Positions 8,477 through 17,048 of a stretch of DNA of 64,000 nucleotides are shown one piece after another. Origin of the DNA: DASULK01 sp036381835 (GTDB lineage: Bacteria > Actinomycetota > Actinomycetes > Mycobacteriales > Micromonosporaceae); assembly GCA_036381835.1 (NCBI GenBank), contig DASVCA010000222.1, positions 18,386 through 82,385 of the forward strand, in the 5' to 3' direction. Under the pieces are notes generated by a model. It was not told the origin of the DNA, did no database searches, and worked only from the letters and a program-made list of their open reading frames with translations. Position 1 is the first letter of the stretch. Every line of letters begins with the position of its first letter. Both the position numbers and the translations under genes were made by a program.

Positions 8477-9591
8477 TTCCGTCGGAGATGCCCCGACCGG
8501 CCCGGCGTCGGGCCGGCATCGCGGCGGCGCTCACCGCCACACTCGCGCTCCTGTGCTGCTGCGGCGGTGTCGCCGCGTTCTTCCTCAGCGACCCGAGCGC
8601 CGAGGGCGACACCCTGCTGGCGGCCGCCCTCGGCTGCGGGGAGGGCGGGCCGATCGATCCGAACGGCGAGCTGCCCGACATCCCCGGTTACCGCGATGAG
8701 CAGATACGCAACGCCGCCATCATCATCAATGTCGGCGCGGCGATGGAGGTGGCGCGGCGCGGGTGGGTGATCGCGGTGGCGACGGCGATGCAGGAGTCCT
8801 CGCTCACGAACCTTCCCCACCTCGGCGACCGCAACGACCACGACTCCCTGGGTCTGTTCCAGCAACGACCCAGCCAGGGCTGGGGCACCCCGGAACAGTT
8901 GCAGGATCCCGAGTACGCCGCGGGCAAGTTCTACGAGCGCCTGCTCAAGGTCTCCGGCTGGCGGGAGATGCCGCTGACCGAAGCCGCGCAGGCGGTTCAG
9001 CGCAGCGCCTATCCGGACGCATACGCCAAGCACGAACCGGACGCGACCATGATCGTCAACCGGCTCACCGACGGTGCGGCCCGTTCGGTCGGCGACGCCA
9101 CCGACCCCCGCTGCGCGACGCCGGGTGAGGTCACCGCTTCCGGCTGGACCGCGCCGATCCGAGCCAAGGTCACCTCCGGCTTCCGTACCGCGAGCCGTCC
9201 CGGACACGACGGGGTCGACCTGCCGGCGCTGCGGCACACCCCGATCTATGCCGCAGCCGATGGAATCGTGATCACCTCGGCCTGCGACACCGATAGCACC
9301 GGCCGGCTCTGCCTGCGTGACGGATCCCCGTCCACCCCGGGCTGCGGCTGGTACGTCAAGATCCAGCACGCCGGTGGCATCGTGACCATGTACTGCCACA
9401 TGCAGGAGCGCCCACTGGTACGGGTGAATGATCGGGTCTCGGTCGGGCAGCAGTTGGGCACGGTCGGCAGCACCGGGCACTCGTCCGGGCCGCATCTGCA
9501 CTTCGAGGTGCACGACCCGCGGGCGGGCGGGCCGGTGGACCCGGTTCCCTTCATGCACGAACGCGGCGTGGTCTTCGATGTCGATGGTTAG
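8473..9591 (+). CDS. Two-domain wall hydrolase: lysozyme-like plus M23 endopeptidase
   Basis: A 372-residue exported protein. An N-terminal hydrophobic anchor (about residues 14-38) contains a run of three cysteines. The lysozyme/transglycosylase-like domain (about 70-190) carries the motif AMQESS, whose E108 is the expected catalytic acid, and the segment LGLFQQRPSQGWG. The M23 domain (about 225-365) holds the zinc ligands H245 and D249 (HDGVD) and H343 in HLHFE, with H341 as the catalytic partner. Such proteins (VirB1 equivalents) open peptidoglycan for a type IV apparatus. All key residues are present, so both activities should be real. It is coupled to the preceding VirB8-like gene. Confidence 0.85.
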   Translation: MIPSEMPRPARRRAGIAAALTATLALLCCCGGVAAFFLSDPSAEGDTLLAAALGCGEGGPIDPNGELPDIPGYRDEQIRNAAIIINVGAAMEVARRGWVIAVATAMQESSLTNLPHLGDRNDHDSLGLFQQRPSQGWGTPEQLQDPEYAAGKFYERLLKVSGWREMPLTEAAQAVQRSAYPDAYAKHEPDATMIVNRLTDGAARSVGDATDPRCATPGEVTASGWTAPIRAKVTSGFRTASRPGHDGVDLPALRHTPIYAAADGIVITSACDTDSTGRLCLRDGSPSTPGCGWYVKIQHAGGIVTMYCHMQERPLVRVNDRVSVGQQLGTVGSTGHSSGPHLHFEVHDPRAGGPVDPVPFMHERGVVFDVDG

Positions 9592-9606
9592 CTGTGGACG
9601 GTACGG

Positions 9607-10185
9607 ATGAGACGCCAGCCGGAGGCCGGTGCGCCCGAGACTTCACCGCGGCCGATCGTGCCGGTGCCGGTGAGCGCAGCGGGCGAGCTGCGCGGCCGCC
9701 GCGTGATCGTCGGAGTGCCGGGACTGGGGTGGCGGGCGGATCTACGGGCCGACAACCCGGTGGTGCGCGGCAGCCGTACCTTCGTTCCGGTCATCCCCGA
9801 GCACGAGTGGTATCGGGCAGAGTTGGAACAGGTGGAGGTGTTCGCGCCACTCGTGCCTGCGGAACGAGTCTGGGTGGAAGGCACCGCTACCGGTCCCGTT
9901 GACAGCGGGCTCGGCGGTCTGCCGCGAACGGTGTCTCTGGATGCGCCCCCGCGCCGTGATCCGGTGCCGATCACGGCATCGCCCGTGGCCTCGGGGCACC
10001 GCGTCGTCTACATGGCCGATGGCGTCGAACAACGGGACCTGCGCGCGGTGACCGAGTTGCACACCGGTGACGACGGGGGTGTGTGCGTTCGGGTGGCGGC
10101 TGAGGCCGACTGGTATCGCTGGGCATGGACCGGTCAGACACCGCGGACCTTGGCCGTACCGGCGCACCTCACCTGGCTCGAGTAG
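9607..10185 (+). CDS. Hypothetical protein of the secretion locus
   Basis: A 192-residue soluble protein with no signal peptide and no membrane span. It is Pro/Arg/Val-rich with many short beta-like segments (for example GRRVIVGVPGLGWRADL and HRVVYMADGVEQRDLRAVTEL) and several Trp residues, suggesting a compact beta fold. I recognise no catalytic motif. It begins 15 bases after the hydrolase gene in the same direction, so it is probably the last gene of the first operon. It ends four bases before the stop of the opposite-strand gene at 10190. Function unknown. Confidence 0.7.
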   Translation: MRRQPEAGAPETSPRPIVPVPVSAAGELRGRRVIVGVPGLGWRADLRADNPVVRGSRTFVPVIPEHEWYRAELEQVEVFAPLVPAERVWVEGTATGPVDSGLGGLPRTVSLDAPPRRDPVPITASPVASGHRVVYMADGVEQRDLRAVTELHTGDDGGVCVRVAAEADWYRWAWTGQTPRTLAVPAHLTWLE

Positions 10186-10189
10186 CCGA

Positions 10190-10879
10190 TCAGCTCACCC
10201 GAGTCGCTCCGCAGACTCGCCACCCGTCCTCATCTTCAGTCTCGAAGCGCCACGTCTGCAGGTCGTTCTGCGCAAAGCCATCGACCATCGCCGACAGCTT
10301 CAATTCAACAACTACGTCGGCTTTGTCGTCAGATTTTCTGAGGACGGCCAACTCTCCCCACGTCACGTTGAAGGCCGCTTGAAAGGTGTGCTCACGGCGG
10401 TCAAGGTCTTCTTGCATCGAGAGGATTTCGCCGAGTCGTCCCGTGCTCGAGCAAGCCCACAACTTCGCCTTCGCCCGATCACGGTCGGCGAAAAGGGCGC
10501 GCAAGAAGTTGTCGACGACGACGTCGGGGGCGCTGCGATCGATCGCGGTAGCTCGCTCGTACACCACGTAGACGATGCCGACCGTGCCGATGAGGAGCAG
10601 GGCAAGCACGCCGCCGAGCACGGTCAGGACGGGCCGCAGCCGGCGAGGGCGAGGCTGTGCGGCGAGGCGAGCACCATCATCCGCGGGCGGTTCGGTCGCG
10701 GAACGCTGAGCCGGCACCAAGGGAGGGGCGGGCACCATGGCGCGGGGGTCGGGATCAATCGCGTTGACGTTCGCCGGCTGCGTAGCCGCCGCGCCGTCCG
10801 TTGCGGCCCGCTGATCCGGGATTCCAGACGTACAGGCGTCGGTTGACCCGGAGCGCGATGGCTGCTGCGCTGAATCCAC
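10190..10879 (-). CDS. Single-span membrane protein with NTF2-like domain (Rv0361-type)
   Basis: A 229-residue protein: a Pro/Ala-rich cytoplasmic head (about 1-80), one strong membrane span (about 84-108, VLTVLGGVLALLLIGTVGIVYVV), and an extracytoplasmic domain that resembles NTF2-like/Rv0361 proteins (DVVVDNFLRALFADRDRAKAKLWACSS start, GWRVCGATRV end, with a Cys in each that could pair). It is the only minus-strand gene within the secretion locus and separates the T4SS-like half from the T7SS-like half. Its 120-base upstream region is shared with the plus-strand gene at 11002. Similar domains often occur next to ESX and mycosin genes; the precise role is unknown. Confidence 0.65.
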   Translation of the reverse strand: MDSAQQPSRSGSTDACTSGIPDQRAATDGAAATQPANVNAIDPDPRAMVPAPPLVPAQRSATEPPADDGARLAAQPRPRRLRPVLTVLGGVLALLLIGTVGIVYVVYERATAIDRSAPDVVVDNFLRALFADRDRAKAKLWACSSTGRLGEILSMQEDLDRREHTFQAAFNVTWGELAVLRKSDDKADVVVELKLSAMVDGFAQNDLQTWRFETEDEDGWRVCGATRVS

Positions 10880-11001
10880 GCTCCGAGGCTACCGACCACA
10901 TCGACCGCGCCCAACCCCTCGGGTCATCCACAGGGGACTGTTACTGATGGTGATCCCACGGTAACCTGCATGTCGCTACCGGTGGTCCTGGGGAGGAAAC
11001 C

Positions 11002-11427
11002 ATGATCAAACCCGATGAAGGCAGCGGCTCCCCCTTGGCCAAGGTCATCAAGGTCGACCTGGCCGGCCTCGCCGACCTCGCCACCGTCATCCGTACCGAA
11101 TCTGAACAGACACTGGTACCGCAATCGCGCCGGGTATGCGCCGAGTTGCAAAACGGCGTCTGCTTCGGTAAGTCATCGGCCAGCGGATACATCCACGTCG
11201 CTAGAGAGCGTTACCAGCAAAGCTTGGTCCGGGCAATGGCGCAGCTGAGCGCCTACATCCGTGCCGCCGAGGTGCTCGCCGACGCCGCTGAACGAGTGGC
11301 CAAGGATTACCGCGCAACCGATGCGCTGTCGGCTGCGCGGCTGCGGGATGTAGAGGCGGCATTGCGAACCGCGATGAAGGCAGCGGATGGCACCTCGACC
11401 GACTCGGGCCAGGAGTCGCTGCGATGA
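11002..11427 (+). CDS. ESX-associated helical protein with YxxxD export signal
   Basis: A 141-residue, nearly all-helical protein with two long amphipathic segments (about 15-50 and 62-103) separated by a Gly/Ser turn. The second helix ends in DYRATD, with Y103 and D107 forming the YxxxD pattern of type VII secretion substrates. It resembles EspC/WXG100-type partners but has no WxG in the turn. GGGGAGGAAACC gives a clear ribosome-binding site before ATG 11002. The stop overlaps the next gene, which does carry a WxG motif, so the two may form a heterodimer. Assignment is by helical layout and signal. Confidence 0.6.
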   Translation: MIKPDEGSGSPLAKVIKVDLAGLADLATVIRTESEQTLVPQSRRVCAELQNGVCFGKSSASGYIHVARERYQQSLVRAMAQLSAYIRAAEVLADAAERVAKDYRATDALSAARLRDVEAALRTAMKAADGTSTDSGQESLR

Positions 11428-12626
11428 CACAGTCGACCAGCTGGTGCACCAACTGGGACGCCTACAACGTGCCTGCACTGTGGCGCATGATCGCGGATGA
11501 AGGCGATTTGCGGGGCTGGAAGCAGGTGCAAGCTTGGTTCCGGATGCGCAGCGCGATTGACGCCTATCGCGAACGGCTGGAGGCATGCCGGAAGGCGCTG
11601 CAGGAACACTGGCCGCCGGACCGGAGCCCCGCATCGGCCGCCTTCATCGCCCACCTTGACGGTCTCATCGCCTCGATGCTGCAAACCGCAGCTAACGCCG
11701 AACAGACGGCACGCGGGCTTGCCGGGATCATGGACACGCTAGCCAAGGCCAAGGATGAACTGGAACCGTTGTATGGACGGTGGCTGGAAGTCTCTGGCGA
11801 CCTGACTCCGCACTGGTGGGACGGCGCGGAGGACGAATTGAACGCCAAGGCTCGCGACATCATGTGGCGAACCGAACTTGCCGTCCGGGATTACAGCTCG
11901 TTGATCGACATGCCACCCGAACACCAGTATCAAGGAGGCAGTTATCCGGGCGGGCCAGTTCCAATCGGTTGGAACGAAGGGAACAGAGGCCTGATCGGCC
12001 ATAGCCAATACGGCTGGGACGAAAAGTCCGTTATCAAACAGCCCCAGGTCAGCGTGACCGAGCCGCAGCCGCCAGTAGAACTTACCGCACCGCCTCTGTC
12101 ACATCCCGGGCCGGTGCTCAGCGACACCCCCACAGCACCAACGGCTCCACCGGTGACAAGTGTCCCGTCTGACGTGGGAGCCGATCCGAGCGTGAGCAGG
12201 CCCGGTGGTGCCGGAAGGCTTCCGCTCCCACCGATCCGAAACGCATTGCCGACGCGGGATCTGATGAGGAGATCATCGGAGCATCCCCGTACCGGACGTG
12301 CAGTGCTGCCCTCCCGAGCCCCGCTGAGCGGAACAACATCCACGACCATCCCTACCGGCCGATCCCCGATGACTCAAGTACCAATGCCAGCGGTACCTCC
12401 ACCGCCAGCCGGCGGACGCCCAGGCAACACCGCACCTCGGCCAACCGCCTATGGCACCCATCGCATATCAGGCGGACATATCGTCACGATGGTCCGTGAC
12501 GGTCGACGTGGCACCCGCCTAAGCCCGAATCAGTCAGACATGGCAGAACCCGGGGTGGCGGTCATCGTCCCTCCCCAGCCCCGACCACATGACCCAGGTC
12601 CCGGCATCATCGGGATCGACCGGTGA
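11424..12626 (+). CDS. WXG-motif helical protein with Pro-rich tail
   Basis: A 400-residue protein. Residues 1-165 are helical, with a long central helix pair followed by HWWDGAEDEL; W132-D-G134 is a WxG turn of the kind found in ESX/PPE proteins. From about residue 175 onward it is a low-complexity tail rich in Pro, Thr and Ser with repeated PP pairs, ending in PQPRPHDPGPGI. No signal peptide is present, as expected for type VII substrates. It is coupled by overlap to the YxxxD-bearing gene before it and to the mycosin after it. Together they look like a substrate pair with its processing protease. It could alternatively be a structural component rather than cargo. Confidence 0.55.
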   Translation: MTQSTSWCTNWDAYNVPALWRMIADEGDLRGWKQVQAWFRMRSAIDAYRERLEACRKALQEHWPPDRSPASAAFIAHLDGLIASMLQTAANAEQTARGLAGIMDTLAKAKDELEPLYGRWLEVSGDLTPHWWDGAEDELNAKARDIMWRTELAVRDYSSLIDMPPEHQYQGGSYPGGPVPIGWNEGNRGLIGHSQYGWDEKSVIKQPQVSVTEPQPPVELTAPPLSHPGPVLSDTPTAPTAPPVTSVPSDVGADPSVSRPGGAGRLPLPPIRNALPTRDLMRRSSEHPRTGRAVLPSRAPLSGTTSTTIPTGRSPMTQVPMPAVPPPPAGGRPGNTAPRPTAYGTHRISGGHIVTMVRDGRRGTRLSPNQSDMAEPGVAVIVPPQPRPHDPGPGIIGIDR

Positions 12627-13750
12627 CCACTCGGCGCTCCCGGGTGGTTCAGGCGTGCCTCGCTCTCACGCTCGGAGTCGGCACGGCTCTCGCACCGGCC
12701 CAACCTGCCCATGCGGACCGGATACGGGATCTGCAGTGGCACTTGGAGTTCCTCAACGTTGCGGCAGCCCATCGCATCAGCCAAGGAGACGACGTCACCG
12801 TCGCTGTGATCGATACAGGAGTAGATGCCCGCCATCCCGACCTCGCCGGCGCGGTGCTGCCCGGCGTCGACCTCGTCGGCGACAGGGGAAACGGACACAC
12901 CGACCTGAGCGGGCACGGCACCGCCATGGCCGGGCTGATCGCGGCCCGCGGCCGCGGCAACGGCCGAGGGGTCCTCGGCATCGCGCCTCGGGCAATGGTC
13001 TTCCCGGTGCGAGACCGTCGCCTGTCCATTGCCTACGACCGCATCTCGGCTGGCATCGAATGGGCGATCAGCCAAGGCGCGGACGTCATTTGCATCGCTT
13101 CTACCGGACGCCCTTCAGCGGAGCTGCAAACCGCCATCGCCGCCGCGATTAGGGCTGACATCATCGTGGTGGCAGCGGTGGGAAACCGGCCTGAGTCGTC
13201 CAACGTCGGCTGGCCTGCGGCGTATCCCGGCGTGGTTGCCGCGGCCGGCGTGGACCGCAACGGCAACCACGCTGAGGTGTCCGTCACCGGCCCCGAGGTG
13301 ATCCTCGCCGCCCCTGCGGTTGAGATCGTCTCTACCGATGCTGTTGGTGGAACGGGGTATAGCAGAGGCACCGGAACCAGTGGCGCTACCGCGATCATCG
13401 CGGGGGCGGCGGCGTTGGTCCGCGCGAGATTTCCCGACCTGTCGGCGGCCGAAGTGGTACACCGCCTGACCGCAACCGCAATCGACAAAGGACCGCCGGG
13501 CCGGGACGAACAGTACGGCTACGGGGTGATCGACCTGGTGGCGGCGCTCACCGCGGACGTACCCCCGATGCCGACTCCGAGCGCGAGCCCCGAGTCGACA
13601 TCTCCACCGGCTGTTGCCCTACCTCCGCTGTTCGAACCGCAGGAGCCCCGGCCCCGTACCGGCGGGATCTTCCTCGTCGTCGGAATCACCCTGCTCGCCG
13701 TCGCCGTCACCGGTGTCGTCCTCAGTGCACGAGCCAAACGCCAAGGTTGA
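12623..13750 (+). CDS. Mycosin-like membrane-anchored subtilisin protease
   Basis: A 375-residue S8 protease: signal peptide (about 1-31), catalytic domain, Pro-rich linker and a C-terminal membrane span (about 348-370) with a basic end. The catalytic triad is present: D64 in VIDTGVD, H98 in SGHGTAM, S253 in GTSGAT. The sequence after the serine is GTSGAT rather than the GTSFAAP of ESX mycosins, so it is a divergent branch. Mycosins stabilise type VII complexes and cut substrates outside the membrane. The GTG start overlaps the upstream stop. A second, more typical mycosin is at 34497. Confidence 0.85.
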   Translation: MTTRRSRVVQACLALTLGVGTALAPAQPAHADRIRDLQWHLEFLNVAAAHRISQGDDVTVAVIDTGVDARHPDLAGAVLPGVDLVGDRGNGHTDLSGHGTAMAGLIAARGRGNGRGVLGIAPRAMVFPVRDRRLSIAYDRISAGIEWAISQGADVICIASTGRPSAELQTAIAAAIRADIIVVAAVGNRPESSNVGWPAAYPGVVAAAGVDRNGNHAEVSVTGPEVILAAPAVEIVSTDAVGGTGYSRGTGTSGATAIIAGAAALVRARFPDLSAAEVVHRLTATAIDKGPPGRDEQYGYGVIDLVAALTADVPPMPTPSASPESTSPPAVALPPLFEPQEPRPRTGGIFLVVGITLLAVAVTGVVLSARAKRQG

Positions 13751-13824
13751 CGAGTTGCCCCGCGCGCCAGCCGTCGCAACCGTCGCCGGTGCGTTACCGT
13801 GCTGCCAGCGGTGGGGAGGTGACC

Positions 13825-16398
13825 GTGTCCAGCGTGAGAGCGCGAATCAAGCAGGCAGCGGCGTTACATCGTCAGGCGAGCGCCCTGCTCGTCGCCGCCG
13901 GTGCCGCTTTGGACGCGACCCGGCCCGCCCCCGCCGACCAGCGCGTACAGCGTGACCTGGCAGAACGTCTCCGGGCCGCGGCGAACACACTCGCCCCCGG
14001 CTGGCTGGGCGCGCCGCTCGACGCGCAGGCGGAGGACAGCCCGCTCGGTGGGTCACGCCTGCCGGCGTTCGTCCGAGTCGGCACCGCGCAGCCCCTCGAC
14101 GACGCCCGGTTCCCGGCGATCGTTCCGCTGCTCGGTACCGGACATCTGACCGTCGACGCAGACGCCCGTGACCCGCGGGTGTTCGGGTTCCTGCGCGCCG
14201 TACTTCTACGTCTGCTGGCCGCCGCCCCCGCCGGCTCACTGCTGGTACGGGGAGTCGACGCCGCCGGGGGCGGCCTGGTCTTCGCACCCTTCGCCCCGCT
14301 CGCCGACGCCGGGCTGATGCCCCCGCCGGCCACCGACCGCGCCGGGCTGCAGGCCACGCTCGCCGAGGCGGAACAGTGGGTTCGCCCAACCCGTCCCGTG
14401 TCGAGTCGGCCCGGTCGGCGCGAGCGAACCCTGCTGGTGGTGATCGCGTCGCTGCCCGAGCTGGCCGACGGCAGCGAACTGAGTCGGATCGCCGCGCTGG
14501 CCCAGTACGGGCCGGAGGCGGGCCTGCACCTGATCGTCGCCGGGTGGCCGCCTCCACCGCTCACCGCGGACACCCCGCACCCGCCGCTGGCGCAGAGCAC
14601 CACGATCTCGATGCGCAACCCGTACGCCCTGGTCGGTGATCCACCGGGAGCGTCTTTCGGCGACTCCTCCCCAAAAGACTCGTCGTCGGGGCTGAACGCC
14701 CCGGTGTTCCTCGACGAGGATCCTCCGGGCCACCTCATCGATCGGGTGTGCCGGGAGTTGGCCGCCCGCTTCGACGCCGACTCCCAGGTACGACTCGCCG
14801 ATCTGCTTCCGCAAGACGGCATCTGGCGGGATGATTCCACCGACGGGCTGGTCACCGCGGTCGGGCATGACGGCAACCGGCCGGTGGTGCTGGCATTCAA
14901 CGATCTGACGCCGCACTGGATGATCGGCGGGCGGTCCGGCTCCGGGAAGACCGCATTCCTGATCAACGTCCTCTACGGCCTGTGCAGCCGGTACGGGCCG
15001 GATGAGCTGGTCCTCTACCTGCTGGACTTCAAAGAAGGTGTGTCGTTCGCCGAGTTCGTTCCGACCGAGCACGACAAGTCGTGGCTGCCCCAGGCCCGGG
15101 CGGTGGGTGTGGAGTCGGATCGGGAGTACGGACTTGCCGTGCTCCGGGAGCTGGACGCGGAGATGACCCGCCGGTCCATCGCCTACAAGAAGGCCGGCGT
15201 GACGAGGTTCGCGGATCTACGCGAGCATCAGGCCCTGCCGCGGATCCTCTGTGTAATCGACGAGTTCCAAGTGCTGCTGGCCGGTGGCGACCGGTTGGCG
15301 ACGGAAGCGGTCGGCCTGCTGGAGTCGCTGGCGCGCAAGGGCCGCTCGTACGGCATCCACCTGATCTTGTCGAGTCAGACGGTGGCTGGGGTGGAGGCGC
15401 TCTACGCCAAGCGTGATTCGATATTCGGCCAGTTCCCGGTGCGGGTGGCTCTGCCTGGCGGCGGGGATGTCCTGGAGCCGACCAACGACGCGGCGGCCGG
15501 CCTGCCCTTGGGCACGGCGGTGGTGAACACGGCGGGTGGGCTCGGTGGTCCTCGGGGGGCCACCCGGGGGCACGAGCGCATGGTTCGTTTTCCCGACCCG
15601 CACGCGGACCGGGACACCCTGACCACGCTGCGGCGCAGGCTGTGGGAGGCGCGGCCGCCGGACAGCACGCCCCCGCAGGTCTTCGCGGGCTACGCCGATC
15701 AGCACCTCGACGAGGATCCGACCTATCAGGCGGTGCTGGTCCGGCCGAGCGCCCGTCCGGCCGCTCTGCTCGGGCGGTCGGTGGACGTGTCGTTGTCGAC
15801 GGCTGCCTTCCCCCTCGACACGTCGCCGGGACGCCACCTGGCGGTGCTCGGGCCGAGCGGCATCGGAGCCGACCTGCTCGTCGCCGCCGGCCGCAGCCTC
15901 GCGGCGCACCATGCGCCCCGTACGGTGCGGTTCACCGTCGCTTCGCTGGTCGCCGACGGCGACGAACCGGCATCCGAACTGGTGGCGTCGGTGGCGCAGC
16001 GGCAGGAGGCCGAGATGGTCGACGCTGCCGGCTTGGCGAAGGCGTTGGACCGGGATCGACCGGGATACCTGGTGGTGTTCGGCATGGATGCGCTAGGTCC
16101 GGGCGGGTTGCCCGCCGACCGGTTCCGCAGCCTGCTGCGTGACGGACCGGGGCGGGGTGTGCATCTGCTTTCGTGGTGGCGTGGGGTGCGCCGGTTCAGT
16201 GAGGCGACCGGTGGCGGATTCGGACGAGAGGACGTGGCCGGGCTCATCTTCCTGAATGTTCCCGCCACCGATGTGTCGCTGCTGCTCGGTGAGCCGGTGG
16301 ACTGGCGACCGCGGCCGAACCGGGCGCTGCTGCACGACCGGCACGCGAACCGGAGCACGGTGATCGTTCCGTTTGTGCGGGCGGAGGCTGACCGGTGA
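13825..16398 (+). CDS. FtsK/SpoIIIE (EccC-like) ATPase with one live and one dead domain
   Basis: An 857-residue ATPase. GTG 13825 was preferred because GGGGAGG at 13813-13819 precedes it; a TTG at 13747 overlapping the mycosin stop is the longer alternative. The N-terminal 350 residues include an accessory region. The first FtsK-type domain has Walker A GGRSGSGKT (K375) and Walker B CVIDEFQ (D479, E480). A second domain keeps the fold signature but has GPSGIGAD at residues 676-683, with Ala and Asp where Lys and Ser/Thr are required, so it should not hydrolyse ATP. No transmembrane segments are obvious. Codon 14 is TTA (13864-13866). In context it is the EccC/VirD4-like motor that selects substrate. 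Confidence 0.85.
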   Translation: MSSVRARIKQAAALHRQASALLVAAGAALDATRPAPADQRVQRDLAERLRAAANTLAPGWLGAPLDAQAEDSPLGGSRLPAFVRVGTAQPLDDARFPAIVPLLGTGHLTVDADARDPRVFGFLRAVLLRLLAAAPAGSLLVRGVDAAGGGLVFAPFAPLADAGLMPPPATDRAGLQATLAEAEQWVRPTRPVSSRPGRRERTLLVVIASLPELADGSELSRIAALAQYGPEAGLHLIVAGWPPPPLTADTPHPPLAQSTTISMRNPYALVGDPPGASFGDSSPKDSSSGLNAPVFLDEDPPGHLIDRVCRELAARFDADSQVRLADLLPQDGIWRDDSTDGLVTAVGHDGNRPVVLAFNDLTPHWMIGGRSGSGKTAFLINVLYGLCSRYGPDELVLYLLDFKEGVSFAEFVPTEHDKSWLPQARAVGVESDREYGLAVLRELDAEMTRRSIAYKKAGVTRFADLREHQALPRILCVIDEFQVLLAGGDRLATEAVGLLESLARKGRSYGIHLILSSQTVAGVEALYAKRDSIFGQFPVRVALPGGGDVLEPTNDAAAGLPLGTAVVNTAGGLGGPRGATRGHERMVRFPDPHADRDTLTTLRRRLWEARPPDSTPPQVFAGYADQHLDEDPTYQAVLVRPSARPAALLGRSVDVSLSTAAFPLDTSPGRHLAVLGPSGIGADLLVAAGRSLAAHHAPRTVRFTVASLVADGDEPASELVASVAQRQEAEMVDAAGLAKALDRDRPGYLVVFGMDALGPGGLPADRFRSLLRDGPGRGVHLLSWWRGVRRFSEATGGGFGREDVAGLIFLNVPATDVSLLLGEPVDWRPRPNRALLHDRHANRSTVIVPFVRAEADR

Positions 16399-17039
16399 GC
16401 GTGGGCGCCTGGGAGGAATATCTGGCCGCGGCCCGACGGCTCGATGCGGCCCGTCGGGATGCGGCCGAGGCTGCCGGCGAGCATGCCCGGTTGGTGCAGG
16501 CGGCGCGGGAGGAGGCGACTCGGCTACGCGCCCGCCTGGCGCCCCAGCAGGCCCGCCTACGTGACCTTGGTGTGGCGGCAACCGAACTGCAGCCGTCGGA
16601 CGAGGAGTTGCGGGCGGCCGCGCAGCGGGTGACCGGTGAGCCGGCCGAGGTGCTGGCGGTCCTGCATCAGGCGCGGGCGATGGCCGATTCCGCCGATGCC
16701 AGCCTCACCGCCCATACCGACCATCTGGCCGCGCCCGATCGGGCCTGGCTGCGAAATCTGCTGGTTTACGGGCCGTACGCGCTGGTGGTGCTCGTGGTGC
16801 AGTCGGCTCTCTATCTGCTCGCGGACGCGGTGTCCCTGCCGGCGCTGCTGTGCGGGCTGACCATGCCCGCTATCGCGTTCGGGCTGGGCTGGCTGACCAT
16901 CGGTCTGCTCTTCTCCGACCGGCCGGCCGTGGTCGGCGGTCGGGTGGATCGCACCCCGCTGCTCGGTGCGGCGGTCTGCATCGTCGCGCCGATCCTGCTG
17001 TCCTGCGTCGGCGCGGTGGCGTTCCGGTTGCTCGGCTAG
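16395..17039 (+). CDS. Coiled-coil membrane protein
   Basis: A 214-residue protein coupled to the ATPase gene by a GTGA overlap. Residues 1-115 are charged, Ala-rich helices typical of a coiled coil (EEYLAAARRLDAARRDAAEAAGE and on). Three hydrophobic segments follow: about 121-143, 146-168 and 186-212. It has no recognisable enzymatic motif. Its place directly behind the ATPase and its shape (cytoplasmic helical arm plus membrane base) suggest a membrane platform component of the same apparatus, in the way that EccE or YukC/EssB proteins accompany EccC. That role is inferred from context only. Confidence 0.6.
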   Translation: MSVGAWEEYLAAARRLDAARRDAAEAAGEHARLVQAAREEATRLRARLAPQQARLRDLGVAATELQPSDEELRAAAQRVTGEPAEVLAVLHQARAMADSADASLTAHTDHLAAPDRAWLRNLLVYGPYALVVLVVQSALYLLADAVSLPALLCGLTMPAIAFGLGWLTIGLLFSDRPAVVGGRVDRTPLLGAAVCIVAPILLSCVGAVAFRLLG

Positions 17040-17048
17040 GAGTCGATC

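Noticed and set aside
10941..10967. Promoter TTACTG...TAACCT before the gene at 11002
   Set aside because: The spacer is only 15 bases and the -35 match is poor; not strong enough to list as a feature.
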